The notes under the pieces are model-generated. The model saw only the letters and a program-made list of their open reading frames with translations. It was not told the origin of the DNA and made no database searches. A program made the position numbers and the translations under genes. Source: Neorhizobium huautlense (GTDB lineage Bacteria > Pseudomonadota > Alphaproteobacteria > Rhizobiales > Rhizobiaceae). From it: a stretch of DNA of 64,000 bases. Location of the stretch: contig NZ_JAUSRF010000001.1 in the NCBI RefSeq assembly GCF_030811685.1, positions 556,439 through 620,438 on the forward strand. Reading direction: 5' to 3'. Below are positions 33,601-42,229 of this stretch, piece by piece; position 1 is the first letter of the stretch; each line of letters opens with the position of its first letter.

Positions 33601-34494
33601 ATGGACAACCGTGCCGGCGAAATGGAAGTGTTTGTTCTGGCGGCCGAGTTGAAAAGCTTTTCGGCAGCCGGACGGCGGCTAAAGCTGTCGCCATCGGCAG
33701 TCAGCAAGCTGGTGACACGGCTGGAGGATCGGCTCGGCACCCGTCTCGTCGTGCGCTCAACGCGTCTGCTGCAATTGACGCCGGAGGGCGAGACCTATCT
33801 CGCCCGCGCTTCCCGTATTCTGGCGGAAATCGCCGATACGGAAGAAATGGTGGCCGGCGGCGGGCGTCTGCGGCCACGCGGACCTCTGTCGGTCAATGCC
33901 TCGGTCGGGTTCGGCGAGCATTACATCCTCCCCATGGTCGGTGACTTTCTGGCGATGTTCCCGGATGTGCAGCTCGATATCACGCTGACCGACGATACGG
34001 TCGACCTGATCCGCGAGCGCGTCGATATCGCCATTCGCCACGGACCGTTGCGCGATTCATCGCTGATGGCGCGAAAACTCGGGCAGAGCCGGCAGGTGGT
34101 GATCGCCTCGCCGGCTTATGTCGCAACACATGGTGTGCCGGGAACCCCCGTCGATCTGGAAAGGCACAATTGCATCAACTTCAATTTCCGGCGTTCGGTG
34201 GAGGGCTGGCCGTTTCGTGATCCGAAGACGGGCAAGACCGAGTTGCTCCCCGTTTCCGGCAATCTGAAAGCCTCGACGGGTTCGATCATCCGGCAATTGT
34301 GCCTGGATGGTCTCGGCATCGGCCGTGTCGGTCGTTTTCATGTCGAGCCGGATATCGCGGCAGGCCATCTCGTGGCGCTGCTGGAGGATTTTAACCCGGA
34401 AGATATCGAGGAAATCCATGCGGTTTATGCGGGCCACGAACATCTCGCGGCGCGCATCCGTGCGTTTATCGATTTTCTGGCGGAACGGCTTTAG
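33601..34494 (+). CDS. LysR-family transcriptional regulator
   Basis: A 297-residue LysR protein with the HTH SFSAAGRRLKLSPSAVSKLV (about 19-38) and an effector domain opening with GPLSVNASVGFGEHYILP, typical of the CrgA/DmlR subgroup. It is transcribed away from the MFS exporter and its reductase and probably regulates them. A RIME element lies just after its stop codon. Confidence 0.92.
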   Translation: MDNRAGEMEVFVLAAELKSFSAAGRRLKLSPSAVSKLVTRLEDRLGTRLVVRSTRLLQLTPEGETYLARASRILAEIADTEEMVAGGGRLRPRGPLSVNASVGFGEHYILPMVGDFLAMFPDVQLDITLTDDTVDLIRERVDIAIRHGPLRDSSLMARKLGQSRQVVIASPAYVATHGVPGTPVDLERHNCINFNFRRSVEGWPFRDPKTGKTELLPVSGNLKASTGSIIRQLCLDGLGIGRVGRFHVEPDIAAGHLVALLEDFNPEDIEEIHAVYAGHEHLAARIRAFIDFLAERL

Positions 34495-34540
34495 TCTATC
34501 GGTCGAGCCGAAGGGCTATCGCATATTGAATTGCGAGGGC

Positions 34541-34713
34541 GCGCCCAGCCGATCTCCCCCCTTGAGGGGGAGATGTCCGGCAGGACAGAGGGGGGTGGTT
34601 CTGGCGCAAATGCCGCTTCCAATGTATCTGCCGCACCGTTGCTCACCCCCCTCTGTCACCTTTCGGTGACATCTCCCCCTCAAGGGGGGAGATCATTGGG
34701 AGCAAGCGGCGCC
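34541..34713. repeat. RIME-type palindromic element, copy 2
   Basis: Second copy of the composite palindrome found at 20156-20328, in the opposite orientation. Outer stems are built on CTCCCCC(C)TTGAGGGGGAG, inner stems on TGTCC/GGACA and TGTCACC/GGTGACA, and the flanks GCCCAGCCGATC and GGGAGCAAGCGG are shared. The loop between halves (CTGGCGCAAAT...) is also conserved. It lies between the LysR gene and the aminotransferase terminator, where each half can fold as a hairpin. Confidence 0.88.
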
Positions 34714-34751
34714 CTTTGCATTCCCTATGCGATAGCCCTGCGTCCAAGCTG

Positions 34752-34789
34752 GGAAAAAGGGCCGGCGCAGAGCACCGGCCCGAAAAAAA
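34752..34789. terminator. Terminator after the omega-amino-acid aminotransferase
   Basis: Arms GGGCCGG and CCGGCCC around 9 bases, with AAAAA on one side and eight A on the other. It lies directly after the minus-strand aminotransferase stop codon and can work both ways. Confidence 0.85.
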
Positions 34790-34790
34790 A

Positions 34791-36125
34791 TCAGGCCGCC
34801 CGCTTCAACGCGTCGCCGATCATCGACACGATCGTGCCGATCTGCTCGCGCTCGACGATGAGAGGCGGTGACAGCGCGATGATATCGCCGGTGACGCGGA
34901 TCAGCAGTCCCTTGTGGAAGCAATCGACAAAGACATCATAGGCGCGGGTGCCCGGAGCGTTTTCACGCGGGGCAAGCTCGATGGCGCCGACAAGGCCGAG
35001 ATTGCGGATATCGACCACATGCGGCAGGCCTTTGAGGGAGTGCAGGGCGTTTTCCCAATCGGCAGCCAGATCGGCGGCGCGGGTCAGCAGGCCTTCTTCC
35101 TCGTAGATTTCCATCGTGGCGAGACCGGCGGCGCAGGCGACCGGATGGCCGGAATAGGTGTAGCCGTGGAAAAGCTCGATGGCGTTTTCCGGACCGGTCA
35201 TCAGGCCATCATAGATCTTGCGGCCGGCAAACACCGCCCCCATCGGGATCGCGCCGTTGGTGATGCCTTTCGCCGTGGTGATCAGGTCCGGCGTCACGCC
35301 AAAATAATCGCTGCCGAAGGGCGTGCCGAGGCGCCCGAAACCGGTGATGACTTCGTCGAAGATCAACAGGATGCCGTGCTTGTCGGCGATCGTGCGCAGG
35401 CGCTCCAGATACCCTTTGGGCGGCAGGATGACACCGGCGGAACCGGACATCGGTTCGACGATGACGGCGGCGATGGTTTCCGCGCCATGCAACTGGACAA
35501 GCCGCTCCAGGTCATCGGCAAGCTCGACGCCATGTGTCGGCAGGCCTTTTGTGAAGGCGTTGCGCTCCACATCCAGCGTATGGCGCATGTGATCGGCCGG
35601 GATCTGCGGGAAAACCCGGCGGTTGTTGACGAGGCCGCCGACGGAAATGCCGCCGAAACCAACGCCGTGATAACCCTTCTCACGGCCGATGATGCGGGTG
35701 CGCGTGCCCTGACCGATGGCGCGCTGATAGGCGATGGCGATCTTCAGCGCCGTATCGACCGATTCCGAGCCGGAACCGGTGAAGAAAACGCGATCAAGTT
35801 TGGCGCCGGGACCGCCCGGTGCGTGTTCGGCGAGCTTGGCGGCAAAATCGAAGGCGATCGGATGGCCCATCTGGAAGGTTGGCGCAAAATCCAGCGTCGC
35901 CAGCTGGCGCTCGACGGCCTGGCTGATCTTTTTGCGGCCATGGCCGGCATTGCAGCACCACAGGCCTGCCGTGCCATCCAGCACCTTGTTGCCATCGACA
36001 TCGGTGTAATACATGCCGTCAGCCGCTGCGAGCAGGCGGGGAGCAGCCTTGAACTGCCGGTTGGCCGTAAACGGCATCCAGAAATTTTCGAGATTGACCG
36101 TGTTTGCCTTGCTGACGTGATCCAT
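34791..36125 (-). CDS. Omega-amino acid:pyruvate aminotransferase, class III
   Basis: A 444-residue class III PLP aminotransferase. LENFWMPFTANRQFK at the start and DGTAGLWCCNAGHGR are typical of beta-alanine/omega-amino acid:pyruvate transaminases. The cofactor Asp is in LIFDEVITGFGRLG and the Lys in TTAKGITNGAIPMG. It moves amino groups from beta-alanine, GABA, putrescine-derived or similar amines to pyruvate. GGAGG precedes the ATG of MDHVSKAN by 6 bases. It is divergent from an XRE-cupin regulator of the PuuR type, which suggests amine or amino-acid-dependent control. Confidence 0.9.
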   Translation of the reverse strand: MDHVSKANTVNLENFWMPFTANRQFKAAPRLLAAADGMYYTDVDGNKVLDGTAGLWCCNAGHGRKKISQAVERQLATLDFAPTFQMGHPIAFDFAAKLAEHAPGGPGAKLDRVFFTGSGSESVDTALKIAIAYQRAIGQGTRTRIIGREKGYHGVGFGGISVGGLVNNRRVFPQIPADHMRHTLDVERNAFTKGLPTHGVELADDLERLVQLHGAETIAAVIVEPMSGSAGVILPPKGYLERLRTIADKHGILLIFDEVITGFGRLGTPFGSDYFGVTPDLITTAKGITNGAIPMGAVFAGRKIYDGLMTGPENAIELFHGYTYSGHPVACAAGLATMEIYEEEGLLTRAADLAADWENALHSLKGLPHVVDIRNLGLVGAIELAPRENAPGTRAYDVFVDCFHKGLLIRVTGDIIALSPPLIVEREQIGTIVSMIGDALKRAA

Positions 36126-36212
36126 GACTGCCTCCATTGGTTGATGTGAGGTTCGGCAATTCGGCTGTTCTGAACAAGTCGTTTTCTTGGCGGCGGCAAG
36201 CGACTGATTTTG

Positions 36213-36255
36213 TTGACAGGTGGCAACTTGTTTTCGATATTTCGAACATCGAGAA
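36213..36255 (+). promoter_or_regulatory. Sigma-70-type promoter with overlapping operator palindrome
   Basis: TTGACA (36213-36218), a 17-base spacer and GATATT (36236-36241) form a good promoter for the XRE-cupin gene. An inverted repeat, TTTTCGAT (36231-36238) and ATCGAGAA (36248-36255, 7 of 8 pairs) centred on TTCGAA, covers the -10 box. That is the expected place for a repressor, probably the XRE-cupin protein itself, which could also control the divergent aminotransferase. Confidence 0.6.
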
Positions 36256-36267
36256 CAGGAGGTGGTC

Positions 36268-36816
36268 ATGTCGCTGGATGTCGGAGGCCGTTTGCGGCAG
36301 TTGCGCATGGCTCGTAACCTGTCTCAACGCGAGCTTGCCAAGCGCGCCGGTGTCACCAATTCGACCATTTCGCTGATCGAATCCAATGCCGCCAATCCTT
36401 CCGTCGGCGCGCTGAAACGGATCCTCGACGGACTGCCGATCGGCATGGCCGAGTTTTTTGCCTTCGAGCCTGAAAAATCGCGACAGGCCTTTTATGCGGC
36501 CGAGGATCTGGTGGAGATCGGTAAGGGACCGATCTCCTACAAACAGGTCGGTGACAACCTTTTTGGGCGCAGCCTGCAGATCCTGAAAGAGTGTTACCAG
36601 CCGGGTGCCGATACCGGAAAAGTGCCACTCGTGCATGAAGGCGAGGAGGGCGGTATCGTTCTTTCCGGCCGGCTGGAAGTGACGGTAGAGGATGAGAGGC
36701 GCATTCTGGGGCCGGGTGACGCCTATTATTTCGAAAGCCGTCGGCCGCATCGCTTTCGTTGCGTCGGGCCGGTGCCCTGCGAGGTCATCAGCGCCTGTAC
36801 TCCACCGACGTTTTAG
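36268..36816 (+). CDS. XRE-family regulator with cupin domain, PuuR-like
   Basis: A 182-residue regulator. The helix-turn-helix MARNLSQRELAKRAGVTNST and its following helix (about 15-40) are joined to a C-terminal cupin domain with HEGEEGGIVLSG and GPGDAYYFESRRPHRF (about 120-165). This architecture is that of PuuR and related amine/amino-acid catabolism repressors. AGGAGG precedes the ATG of MSLDVGG. The divergent omega-amino-acid aminotransferase is the obvious target. Its stop codon overlaps the end of the broken GST gene on the other strand. Confidence 0.92.
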   Translation: MSLDVGGRLRQLRMARNLSQRELAKRAGVTNSTISLIESNAANPSVGALKRILDGLPIGMAEFFAFEPEKSRQAFYAAEDLVEIGKGPISYKQVGDNLFGRSLQILKECYQPGADTGKVPLVHEGEEGGIVLSGRLEVTVEDERRILGPGDAYYFESRRPHRFRCVGPVPCEVISACTPPTF

Positions 36817-37469
36817 TCACGGTCGGGAGCGCCGAGCGGAAAGTTTTTCCGGTATGGTCGCGCTTCATCCACCGCACGCGCAAAGGATGGCCGTGCCAGA
36901 AGGCGTTCCCTGTAAGCGGTGACGTTGGGGAAACGATCGCCCAGCGGATGCGACCAGTCGGCGTAAAACAGCGATGGTGCGGCAGCGCAGTCGGCCAGCG
37001 TAAAAGCGTCGCCCGCCGCCCATTGCCGGTTTTCCATGTGCCGGTCCAGCCAGCCATAGGCGGCATCCAGCATGTTGCGCGCTTCCTGAACGCCATAGGG
37101 GTCGCGGTCTTCCGGCTTTCGCAGCGCGTTGAACACGATCTTCTGCTGCGGCGTCGAGATGTAGTTGTCGAACACGCGATCGAGCATGCGCACCTCGACG
37201 GCAAAGGCTTCGTTGACCGGGATCAGCCGCACCGGGCCGGGATAATGCACCTGCAGATATTCGATGATGGTCGTGGCCTCGTGGATCATCCGGCCGCGAT
37301 CCTTCAGCATCGGAAAACGTTTGACCGGCTATGCCGCGACGAGTTCCTCATAGGCGCCGTCATCCTCGCCGAGTGTGCGGGTGTCGAAATCCAGTCCGTT
37401 TTCGTAGAGCGCGATCAGCACTTTCTGGCAGTAGGACGAGAACGGATGCGAATAGAGAACGGTTCGCAT
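36813..37469 (-). pseudogene. Glutathione S-transferase interrupted by an amber codon
   Basis: The N-terminal thioredoxin-fold part (MRTVLYSHPFSSYCQKVLIA..., 46 residues) and the rest of a GST (PMLKDRGRMIHEATTIIEYL onwards) lie in one frame, separated only by a TAG at 37329-37331. No bases are missing. Reading through gives 218 residues, the normal GST length. TGG to TAG is a single change and Trp before PVKRFPM would be plausible. The helical C-terminal domain (GDAFTLADCAAAPSLFYADW) is intact. GGGAGG precedes the ATG. It is either a recent nonsense mutation, a sequencing error or a gene read by suppression. Confidence 0.85.
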
Positions 37470-37560
37470 GATGGCCTCCCAAACCGATTGCGAATTGAAA
37501 CCGGTTCGATCGTAGCACTCCATTGGCCATTGGCAAGCCGCCAGGTCAAGCAATCCAGGT

Positions 37561-39060
37561 TTAGAGGGCAGCTTTCAGCTTGTGGCTGAAGCGTCGTTTG
37601 AGAAACCGCGAGGCGCGGTAGCGCACGCCGCTCGGTCTTTCCGGGTCGGCAATGTCGCTTTCTGCGAACAATTCCTCGTCGGCAGTCAACTCGCGGGCGG
37701 GCACCGGGACGAGGCCACGGCCGGTTTCGTGGTTCAATGCCTCGATGGCGGCAATCAGCGAACCACCATGCGCGGCAATCGCCTCACTCACCTCTTCGAC
37801 CGAACGGCCGAGATGTTCGGCGACAAGATCGTTGCGCGTGGTGATGATCTTGTTCCGCAGAACCTCCTGATCATCGCGGGCGGCAAGGATGACGTCGCAT
37901 TCGGTGTCGTAACCCATCGAGCGGTTGTTGAGATTGGCGGAACCGATCTTGATGATACGGTCATCGGCAAACATCATCTTGGCATGAACATAGATCGGCG
38001 TGCGGGCATCGTTGACGGGATAATAGAGACGGAAGCGGCCAAAACGATCGGCATCCTTCACCAGTTTCATCAGGCGGATGCGGGCGCTGTCCATCGCCTT
38101 GGCCTCGAGATACCCCTCGCAGCCCTCCGGGTTGATCAGCACGATCTCCGGGCCGTCTTCTTCCTTCAGCCGTTCGGCGATCGCTGTCGCGATCCGGCGC
38201 GAGGCAAAATACTGGCTTTCGATGTAAAGCGTCTTTTTCACCGCCGCGATGATGGCAAGTTTCGCCGTCTCGATTTCGACGATCTGCTTGCGCTCGTCAT
38301 ATTCCGGGGCGGTGCGGGCAATGCCGATATCGACATCGCGAAAACCGACCTCCAGCCCATCCGGCCATGGATCGCTGTCACAATCCTTCGGTTCAAGCTT
38401 TTCCTTGGTGGCATATTGCCAGCGGTTGCGCGCAACTTCGCCAAGTGCTGCCGCCGCCGGGCCGGAAAGGCATGTGGTGGCGTCGTGCCACGGCTCCTGC
38501 GCAAAGCCCATGGGCGAGCGTCGGGCCGGCGCTTTTTCGGCGTGGTCGCGGGTGTCCCAGCGCCCCACCGTCATGTCGATCCCGCCGCAGAAGGCGACCC
38601 GGTCATCGATGATGAGCAGTTTCATGTGATGTGCGGATATCGTCGGATGCGCGCCATCCAGTTTCAGATGGATGCGTTTGTCGAAAATCCAGCGCAGCAT
38701 GTAGAACGGCGTTTCGCCACGCGTGATCGAGTTGATGAGGCCGATATCCCATTTGAGAATGCGGACGTCGATTTCCTCGTTGCGGCGGGCGACCGCGTTC
38801 AGAAACGAACCGAGCTGGTCCGGCCATTCGCCGTGTTTTTCGCCATCCGGTTCCAGCCTGATGCGCGTGTCGAAATCCCAGCCGATCAGGTAGATCGACC
38901 GTTTTGCCTTGATCATGGCGCTTTTGGCGGCACGAAAGAAGTCGGCGGCATCAACGATGATCGACAGACGTTCCGCCTTGGCAATGCGCCAACAGGTTTC
39001 GCCTTCCTTCAGTATGTCGTGCATCTGCCCCTCGTGCCTGATAATCTGCTGGTGGGGCAT
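37561..39060 (-). CDS. Phospholipase D-family protein
   Basis: About 499 residues with two HKD motifs: HHMKLLIIDD in the first half and HAKMMFADDRIIKIGSANLNNRS in the second. This is a PLD/cardiolipin-synthase-like phosphatidyltransferase or phospholipase. No signal peptide or clear membrane helix is present, unlike classical cardiolipin synthases. The start is uncertain: I use MPHQQIIRH; MHDILKEGE twelve codons later, after GAGGGG, is as likely. It lies 91 bases before the broken GST gene on the same strand. Confidence 0.85.
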   Translation of the reverse strand: MPHQQIIRHEGQMHDILKEGETCWRIAKAERLSIIVDAADFFRAAKSAMIKAKRSIYLIGWDFDTRIRLEPDGEKHGEWPDQLGSFLNAVARRNEEIDVRILKWDIGLINSITRGETPFYMLRWIFDKRIHLKLDGAHPTISAHHMKLLIIDDRVAFCGGIDMTVGRWDTRDHAEKAPARRSPMGFAQEPWHDATTCLSGPAAAALGEVARNRWQYATKEKLEPKDCDSDPWPDGLEVGFRDVDIGIARTAPEYDERKQIVEIETAKLAIIAAVKKTLYIESQYFASRRIATAIAERLKEEDGPEIVLINPEGCEGYLEAKAMDSARIRLMKLVKDADRFGRFRLYYPVNDARTPIYVHAKMMFADDRIIKIGSANLNNRSMGYDTECDVILAARDDQEVLRNKIITTRNDLVAEHLGRSVEEVSEAIAAHGGSLIAAIEALNHETGRGLVPVPARELTADEELFAESDIADPERPSGVRYRASRFLKRRFSHKLKAAL

Positions 39061-39282
39061 ATAGGGCAAAGATAACCGGCGACCATTATTGCGGCGCAGC
39101 AAACTCAGAGGCCATCAAGGCGTATTAGGCACCGGTGTTTCACGCCATGTAACGGCTGTTAATAAAAAAGGCGCCACATTCCTTCTTTTCATCGCATCGT
39201 GGCCCAAGTCTCTGTTTCATATTCAAGCAGATTGGAATGAACCGCCGGTAAGGGCGGCCAAAACGGACTGGAGGTTGGGGAC

Positions 39283-39441
39283 ATGCGGATCACGTGGTTT
39301 TTATTGATCGGAATTCTGGTGGCGATGGTTTTGAGTATCCTGCTGATCGATACACGCATCCCCGCACCACCCAGCCTGCAACCGGGCCAGACGGAGCCGG
39401 CGCCGGCAAATCCGCTGGCGCCGCCGCCGGGGCAGCCATGA
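39283..39441 (+). CDS. Small single-span membrane protein
   Basis: A 52-residue frame. One N-terminal hydrophobic helix (MRITWFLLIGILVAMVLSIL) is followed by a proline-rich tail that would lie in the periplasm (PAPANPLAPPPG). GGAGG sits 8 bases before the ATG, which supports translation. It converges on the tam gene 15 bases away. The function is unknown. Confidence 0.6.
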   Translation: MRITWFLLIGILVAMVLSILLIDTRIPAPPSLQPGQTEPAPANPLAPPPGQP

Positions 39442-39456
39442 TGTCTCCGGGATGTT

Positions 39457-40233
39457 TCAGGCCTGACCCTTGACCGCCACGAGGAAAAATCGCGGAAAGG
39501 CCAGCAGCCGCCGGCCGTCTGCCATCGGCGGATAGGCCGTGTCGATGCGGGCCTCATAATCGGCCAGAAACGCATCCCGGTTTTCCGCGCCGGCAGCTTC
39601 CAGATAGGGGCGCAGTCCGGTGCCCTTCACCCATTCGACGATCGCTGCCGCATCCGCCATCGGGTGATAATAGACGGTGTGCCAGACATCGACCTTCAGC
39701 GATTTCGGACCCAGACGGTCGAGATAGGTCGATGGCGGCGGCAGGCGCTTGCGGCGGACCTTTTCGCCTTCGAACGCTTGTTTCCATGGTCCGGCCAGAC
39801 CGGCCTCCTCCATCATCAGATGCGAAGGTTCGGAAAGGTTGTCCGGCATCTGCACCGCCAGCACGCCGCCGGGTTTCAGATGATCCATGAGTTTTGCCAG
39901 GACCGAAACATGGTGGGGCACCCACTGGAACACTGCATTGGCATAAAGCAGATCCACCGGGGCATCCGGCACCCAGTCGAGAAGATCGGCCTTGTCGAAG
40001 GTGACGGCCGGCAGGCGTTGGCGCGCGGCAGCCAGCATGTTTTCGTCGCTGTCGAGACCGGTGACATTGGCCGCGCCAAAACGTTCGACCAGAATATCGG
40101 TGGAATTGCCCGGCCCGCAGCCGAGATCGAAGGCGCGGCTGGCGGTGGCAAGCGGCACCTGCGCCATCAGATCACGCGCCGGGCGGGTGCGCTCGTCCTC
40201 GAATTTCAGATATTGTTGTGAGGACCATGCCAT
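39457..40233 (-). CDS. tam: Trans-aconitate 2-methyltransferase
   Basis: A 258-residue SAM-dependent methyltransferase. It begins [19 protein letters not shown], as Tam does, and has motif [13 protein letters not shown], acidic loop GLDSDENML and [16 protein letters not shown]. It esterifies trans-aconitate, which otherwise inhibits aconitase. The length equals that of known Tam proteins. It is a single gene. Confidence 0.93.
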   Translation of the reverse strand: MAWSSQQYLKFEDERTRPARDLMAQVPLATASRAFDLGCGPGNSTDILVERFGAANVTGLDSDENMLAAARQRLPAVTFDKADLLDWVPDAPVDLLYANAVFQWVPHHVSVLAKLMDHLKPGGVLAVQMPDNLSEPSHLMMEEAGLAGPWKQAFEGEKVRRKRLPPPSTYLDRLGPKSLKVDVWHTVYYHPMADAAAIVEWVKGTGLRPYLEAAGAENRDAFLADYEARIDTAYPPMADGRRLLAFPRFFLVAVKGQA

Positions 40234-40504
40234 GTCTCGCTCCCTTGTCTGATGCGTGTCCTAGGGCTGGCATTGGATATGGGATCATGCAGATCGGCAA
40301 GGGCATCGATCTGTCTTTGTTCGTGGCGAACGGCTTTTCATCACAGAAGCTGATGCACCCATTTATGCCGAAACTGGATTGCTGTACCTGCCGTCACAAC
40401 TCTCCGCTTTTTGGTAATGCGAGGCTTTTTTCGGCAAAAATCTCCTTGACCTGAGCGCTTTGAGGGGACTTCACTCCGGGCACGGAATTTGCAAGGAGAA
40501 TGCC

Positions 40505-41392
40505 ATGTCTGTTGATACATCGCCCAAAAGCACCACCTGGACCTTCGTTGATGGCGAGTGGCTTTCCGGCAACCCGAAGCTGATCGGCCCCACCTCGCAC
40601 GCCATGTGGCTCGGCTCCACCGTGTTCGACGGCGCCCGCTGGTTCGATGGCATTTCGCCCGATCTTGAGCTGCATTGCCAGCGCATCAACCGCTCGGCCA
40701 TCAACATGGGCATGAAGCCGACCAAGACGCCGGAAGAGATCGAGGCGCTGGCGCTTGAAGGCGTGAAGAAATTCGACGGCAAGACCGCCATCTACATCAA
40801 GCCGATGTACTGGACCGAACACGGGACGTCCTTCAGCGTCGTTGCCCCGGACGCGGAATCGACCCGCTTCGCGCTTTGCCTGTTCGAAGCGCCGATGAAC
40901 ACGGCAAAGCCCTCCTCGCTGACCGTTTCGCCTTACCGCCGCCCGAACCCGGAAGTGGCGATGACCGCCGCCAAGGCCGGCAGCCTCTACCCGAATAGCG
41001 GCCGCATGATCATCGAAGCCCGCGAGCGCGGTTTCGACAATGCACTGGCGCGTGACATGAACGGCAATGTCGCCGAAACCGCCTCGTCCAACATTTTCAT
41101 CGTCAAGGACGGCGTCGTTTTCACGCCGATCGCCAACGGCACCTTCCTTGCCGGCATCACCCGCTCGCGCGTCATCGGCCTGCTGCGTCAGGCCGGTTAC
41201 GATGTGCGTGAGGCGACCGTTACGGTTGAGGATGTTGCCAAGGCCGACGAGATCTTCACCTCCGGCAACTATTCCAAGATCGTGCCGGTCAACAAGTTCG
41301 AGGATCGCGAATTGCAGCCTGGCCCGATCGCTGCCAAGGCGCTGGAGCTTTACATGGAATGGGCGAATGCCGCCCGTAAGGCCGCAGCCTGA
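40505..41392 (+). CDS. ilvE: Branched-chain amino acid aminotransferase, class IV
   Basis: A 295-residue fold-type IV PLP aminotransferase. The cofactor Lys is probably that in TAAKAGSLYPN; the family motif is AETASSNIFIVKDGVV followed by FLAGITRSRVIGLL. It interconverts branched-chain amino acids and keto acids; a D-amino acid or aminodeoxychorismate lyase role is less likely given the overall pattern. AAGGAG precedes the ATG of MSVDTSPKS. It stands alone with a terminator after it. The symbol rests on family resemblance. Confidence 0.85.
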   Translation: MSVDTSPKSTTWTFVDGEWLSGNPKLIGPTSHAMWLGSTVFDGARWFDGISPDLELHCQRINRSAINMGMKPTKTPEEIEALALEGVKKFDGKTAIYIKPMYWTEHGTSFSVVAPDAESTRFALCLFEAPMNTAKPSSLTVSPYRRPNPEVAMTAAKAGSLYPNSGRMIIEARERGFDNALARDMNGNVAETASSNIFIVKDGVVFTPIANGTFLAGITRSRVIGLLRQAGYDVREATVTVEDVAKADEIFTSGNYSKIVPVNKFEDRELQPGPIAAKALELYMEWANAARKAAA

Positions 41393-41419
41393 TTTTCAGG
41401 TCCGAAACATAAAAATGAT

Positions 41420-41441
41420 GACGGCGCCCTCGGGCGCCGTC
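41420..41441. terminator. Bidirectional terminator
   Basis: Nine-base arms GACGGCGCC and GGCGCCGTC around CTCG, between the converging aminotransferase and esterase genes. On the minus strand ATCATTTTTATG follows; on the plus strand the tail is only TGCGTTTC. Confidence 0.85.
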
Positions 41442-41447
41442 TGCGTT

Positions 41448-42065
41448 TCAGGCTTTCACAAGTGTTTCGAGAAAGCCGCAGGCCCGATCCGCGCCACCGA
41501 TCGAGATCGTGTGGCCAAGGCCGGGCTCGATCACGGTTTCCACCTGCATGCCCAAAGCCTTCAATTCGGTTTCTGCCTTTTCCGTTTCCCAGGATGGGAT
41601 GACACTGTCGGATGTGCCATGCACCAGCAGGATTTTCGTGTCCTTGGCCGGGGTCAGAGGTTTTTCGCTGGCGAGACGCCCGGAAAAACCGATCACGCCG
41701 GCAACCGGCCAGCGACCGCTGGCCACCGCATCGAGCGACATGATCGTGCCTTGTGAAAACCCGACGAACACGACCCGGTCCAGCTTGTCGGAAAAACCAT
41801 GTTCTTCGACGATCGATGAGATGACTGCGTCGAATGCGGGCCGCGCCGCGCTGACGCGGGCCGGGCGATTTTCCGGCGTGACGCCGGCCACGCTGAACCA
41901 CTGATAACCGGAGGAAAAATCGCAACGTTCTGGCGCGTTCGGCGAAACGAAGGTGACGTTCGGCACGCGGGCCTGCCAGCTTTTTCCGAGCGGTTCCAGA
42001 TCGTCGCCGTTGGAGCCGACGCCATGCAGCAGGATGGCGAGAAATGCGTTCTGCGAAATCGTCAT
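41448..42065 (-). CDS. Alpha/beta hydrolase, phospholipase/carboxylesterase family
   Basis: A 205-residue esterase of the YpfH/carboxylesterase 2 group. The nucleophile elbow is FVGFSQGT (Ser), with Asp in VHGTSDSVIP and His in PGLGHTISIG. It begins at MTISQNAFLAILLHGVGSN, where HGxG forms the oxyanion hole. It acts on short acyl esters or thioesters in the cytoplasm. Confidence 0.9.
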   Translation of the reverse strand: MTISQNAFLAILLHGVGSNGDDLEPLGKSWQARVPNVTFVSPNAPERCDFSSGYQWFSVAGVTPENRPARVSAARPAFDAVISSIVEEHGFSDKLDRVVFVGFSQGTIMSLDAVASGRWPVAGVIGFSGRLASEKPLTPAKDTKILLVHGTSDSVIPSWETEKAETELKALGMQVETVIEPGLGHTISIGGADRACGFLETLVKA

Positions 42066-42148
42066 GATAAACCCTTGCGCGCGATCGAGGCGGACTGTCC
42101 GCACCTTGCATCCCACTTACTACGACGGAAAACACGGTGTGTGATAGA

Positions 42149-42167
42149 GAGCGGTCGGTGACCGCTC
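42149..42167 (-). terminator. Hairpin after the GGDEF-EAL gene
   Basis: Perfect arms GAGCGGTC and GACCGCTC around three bases lie 62 bases after the GGDEF-EAL stop codon on the minus strand. The following run is only weakly T-rich, so termination is probable but not certain. Confidence 0.5.
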
Positions 42168-42229
42168 CGTTCAACGGTAACGCATGGCGACACCGTCCGA
42201 TCCCGACAAATGCGATGGATTGCGATGGA

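Noticed and set aside
37329..37553. The GST N-terminal half as a separate 46- or 74-residue protein
   Set aside because: It is in frame with the rest of the GST and joined by one TAG, so a single interrupted gene is the better reading.
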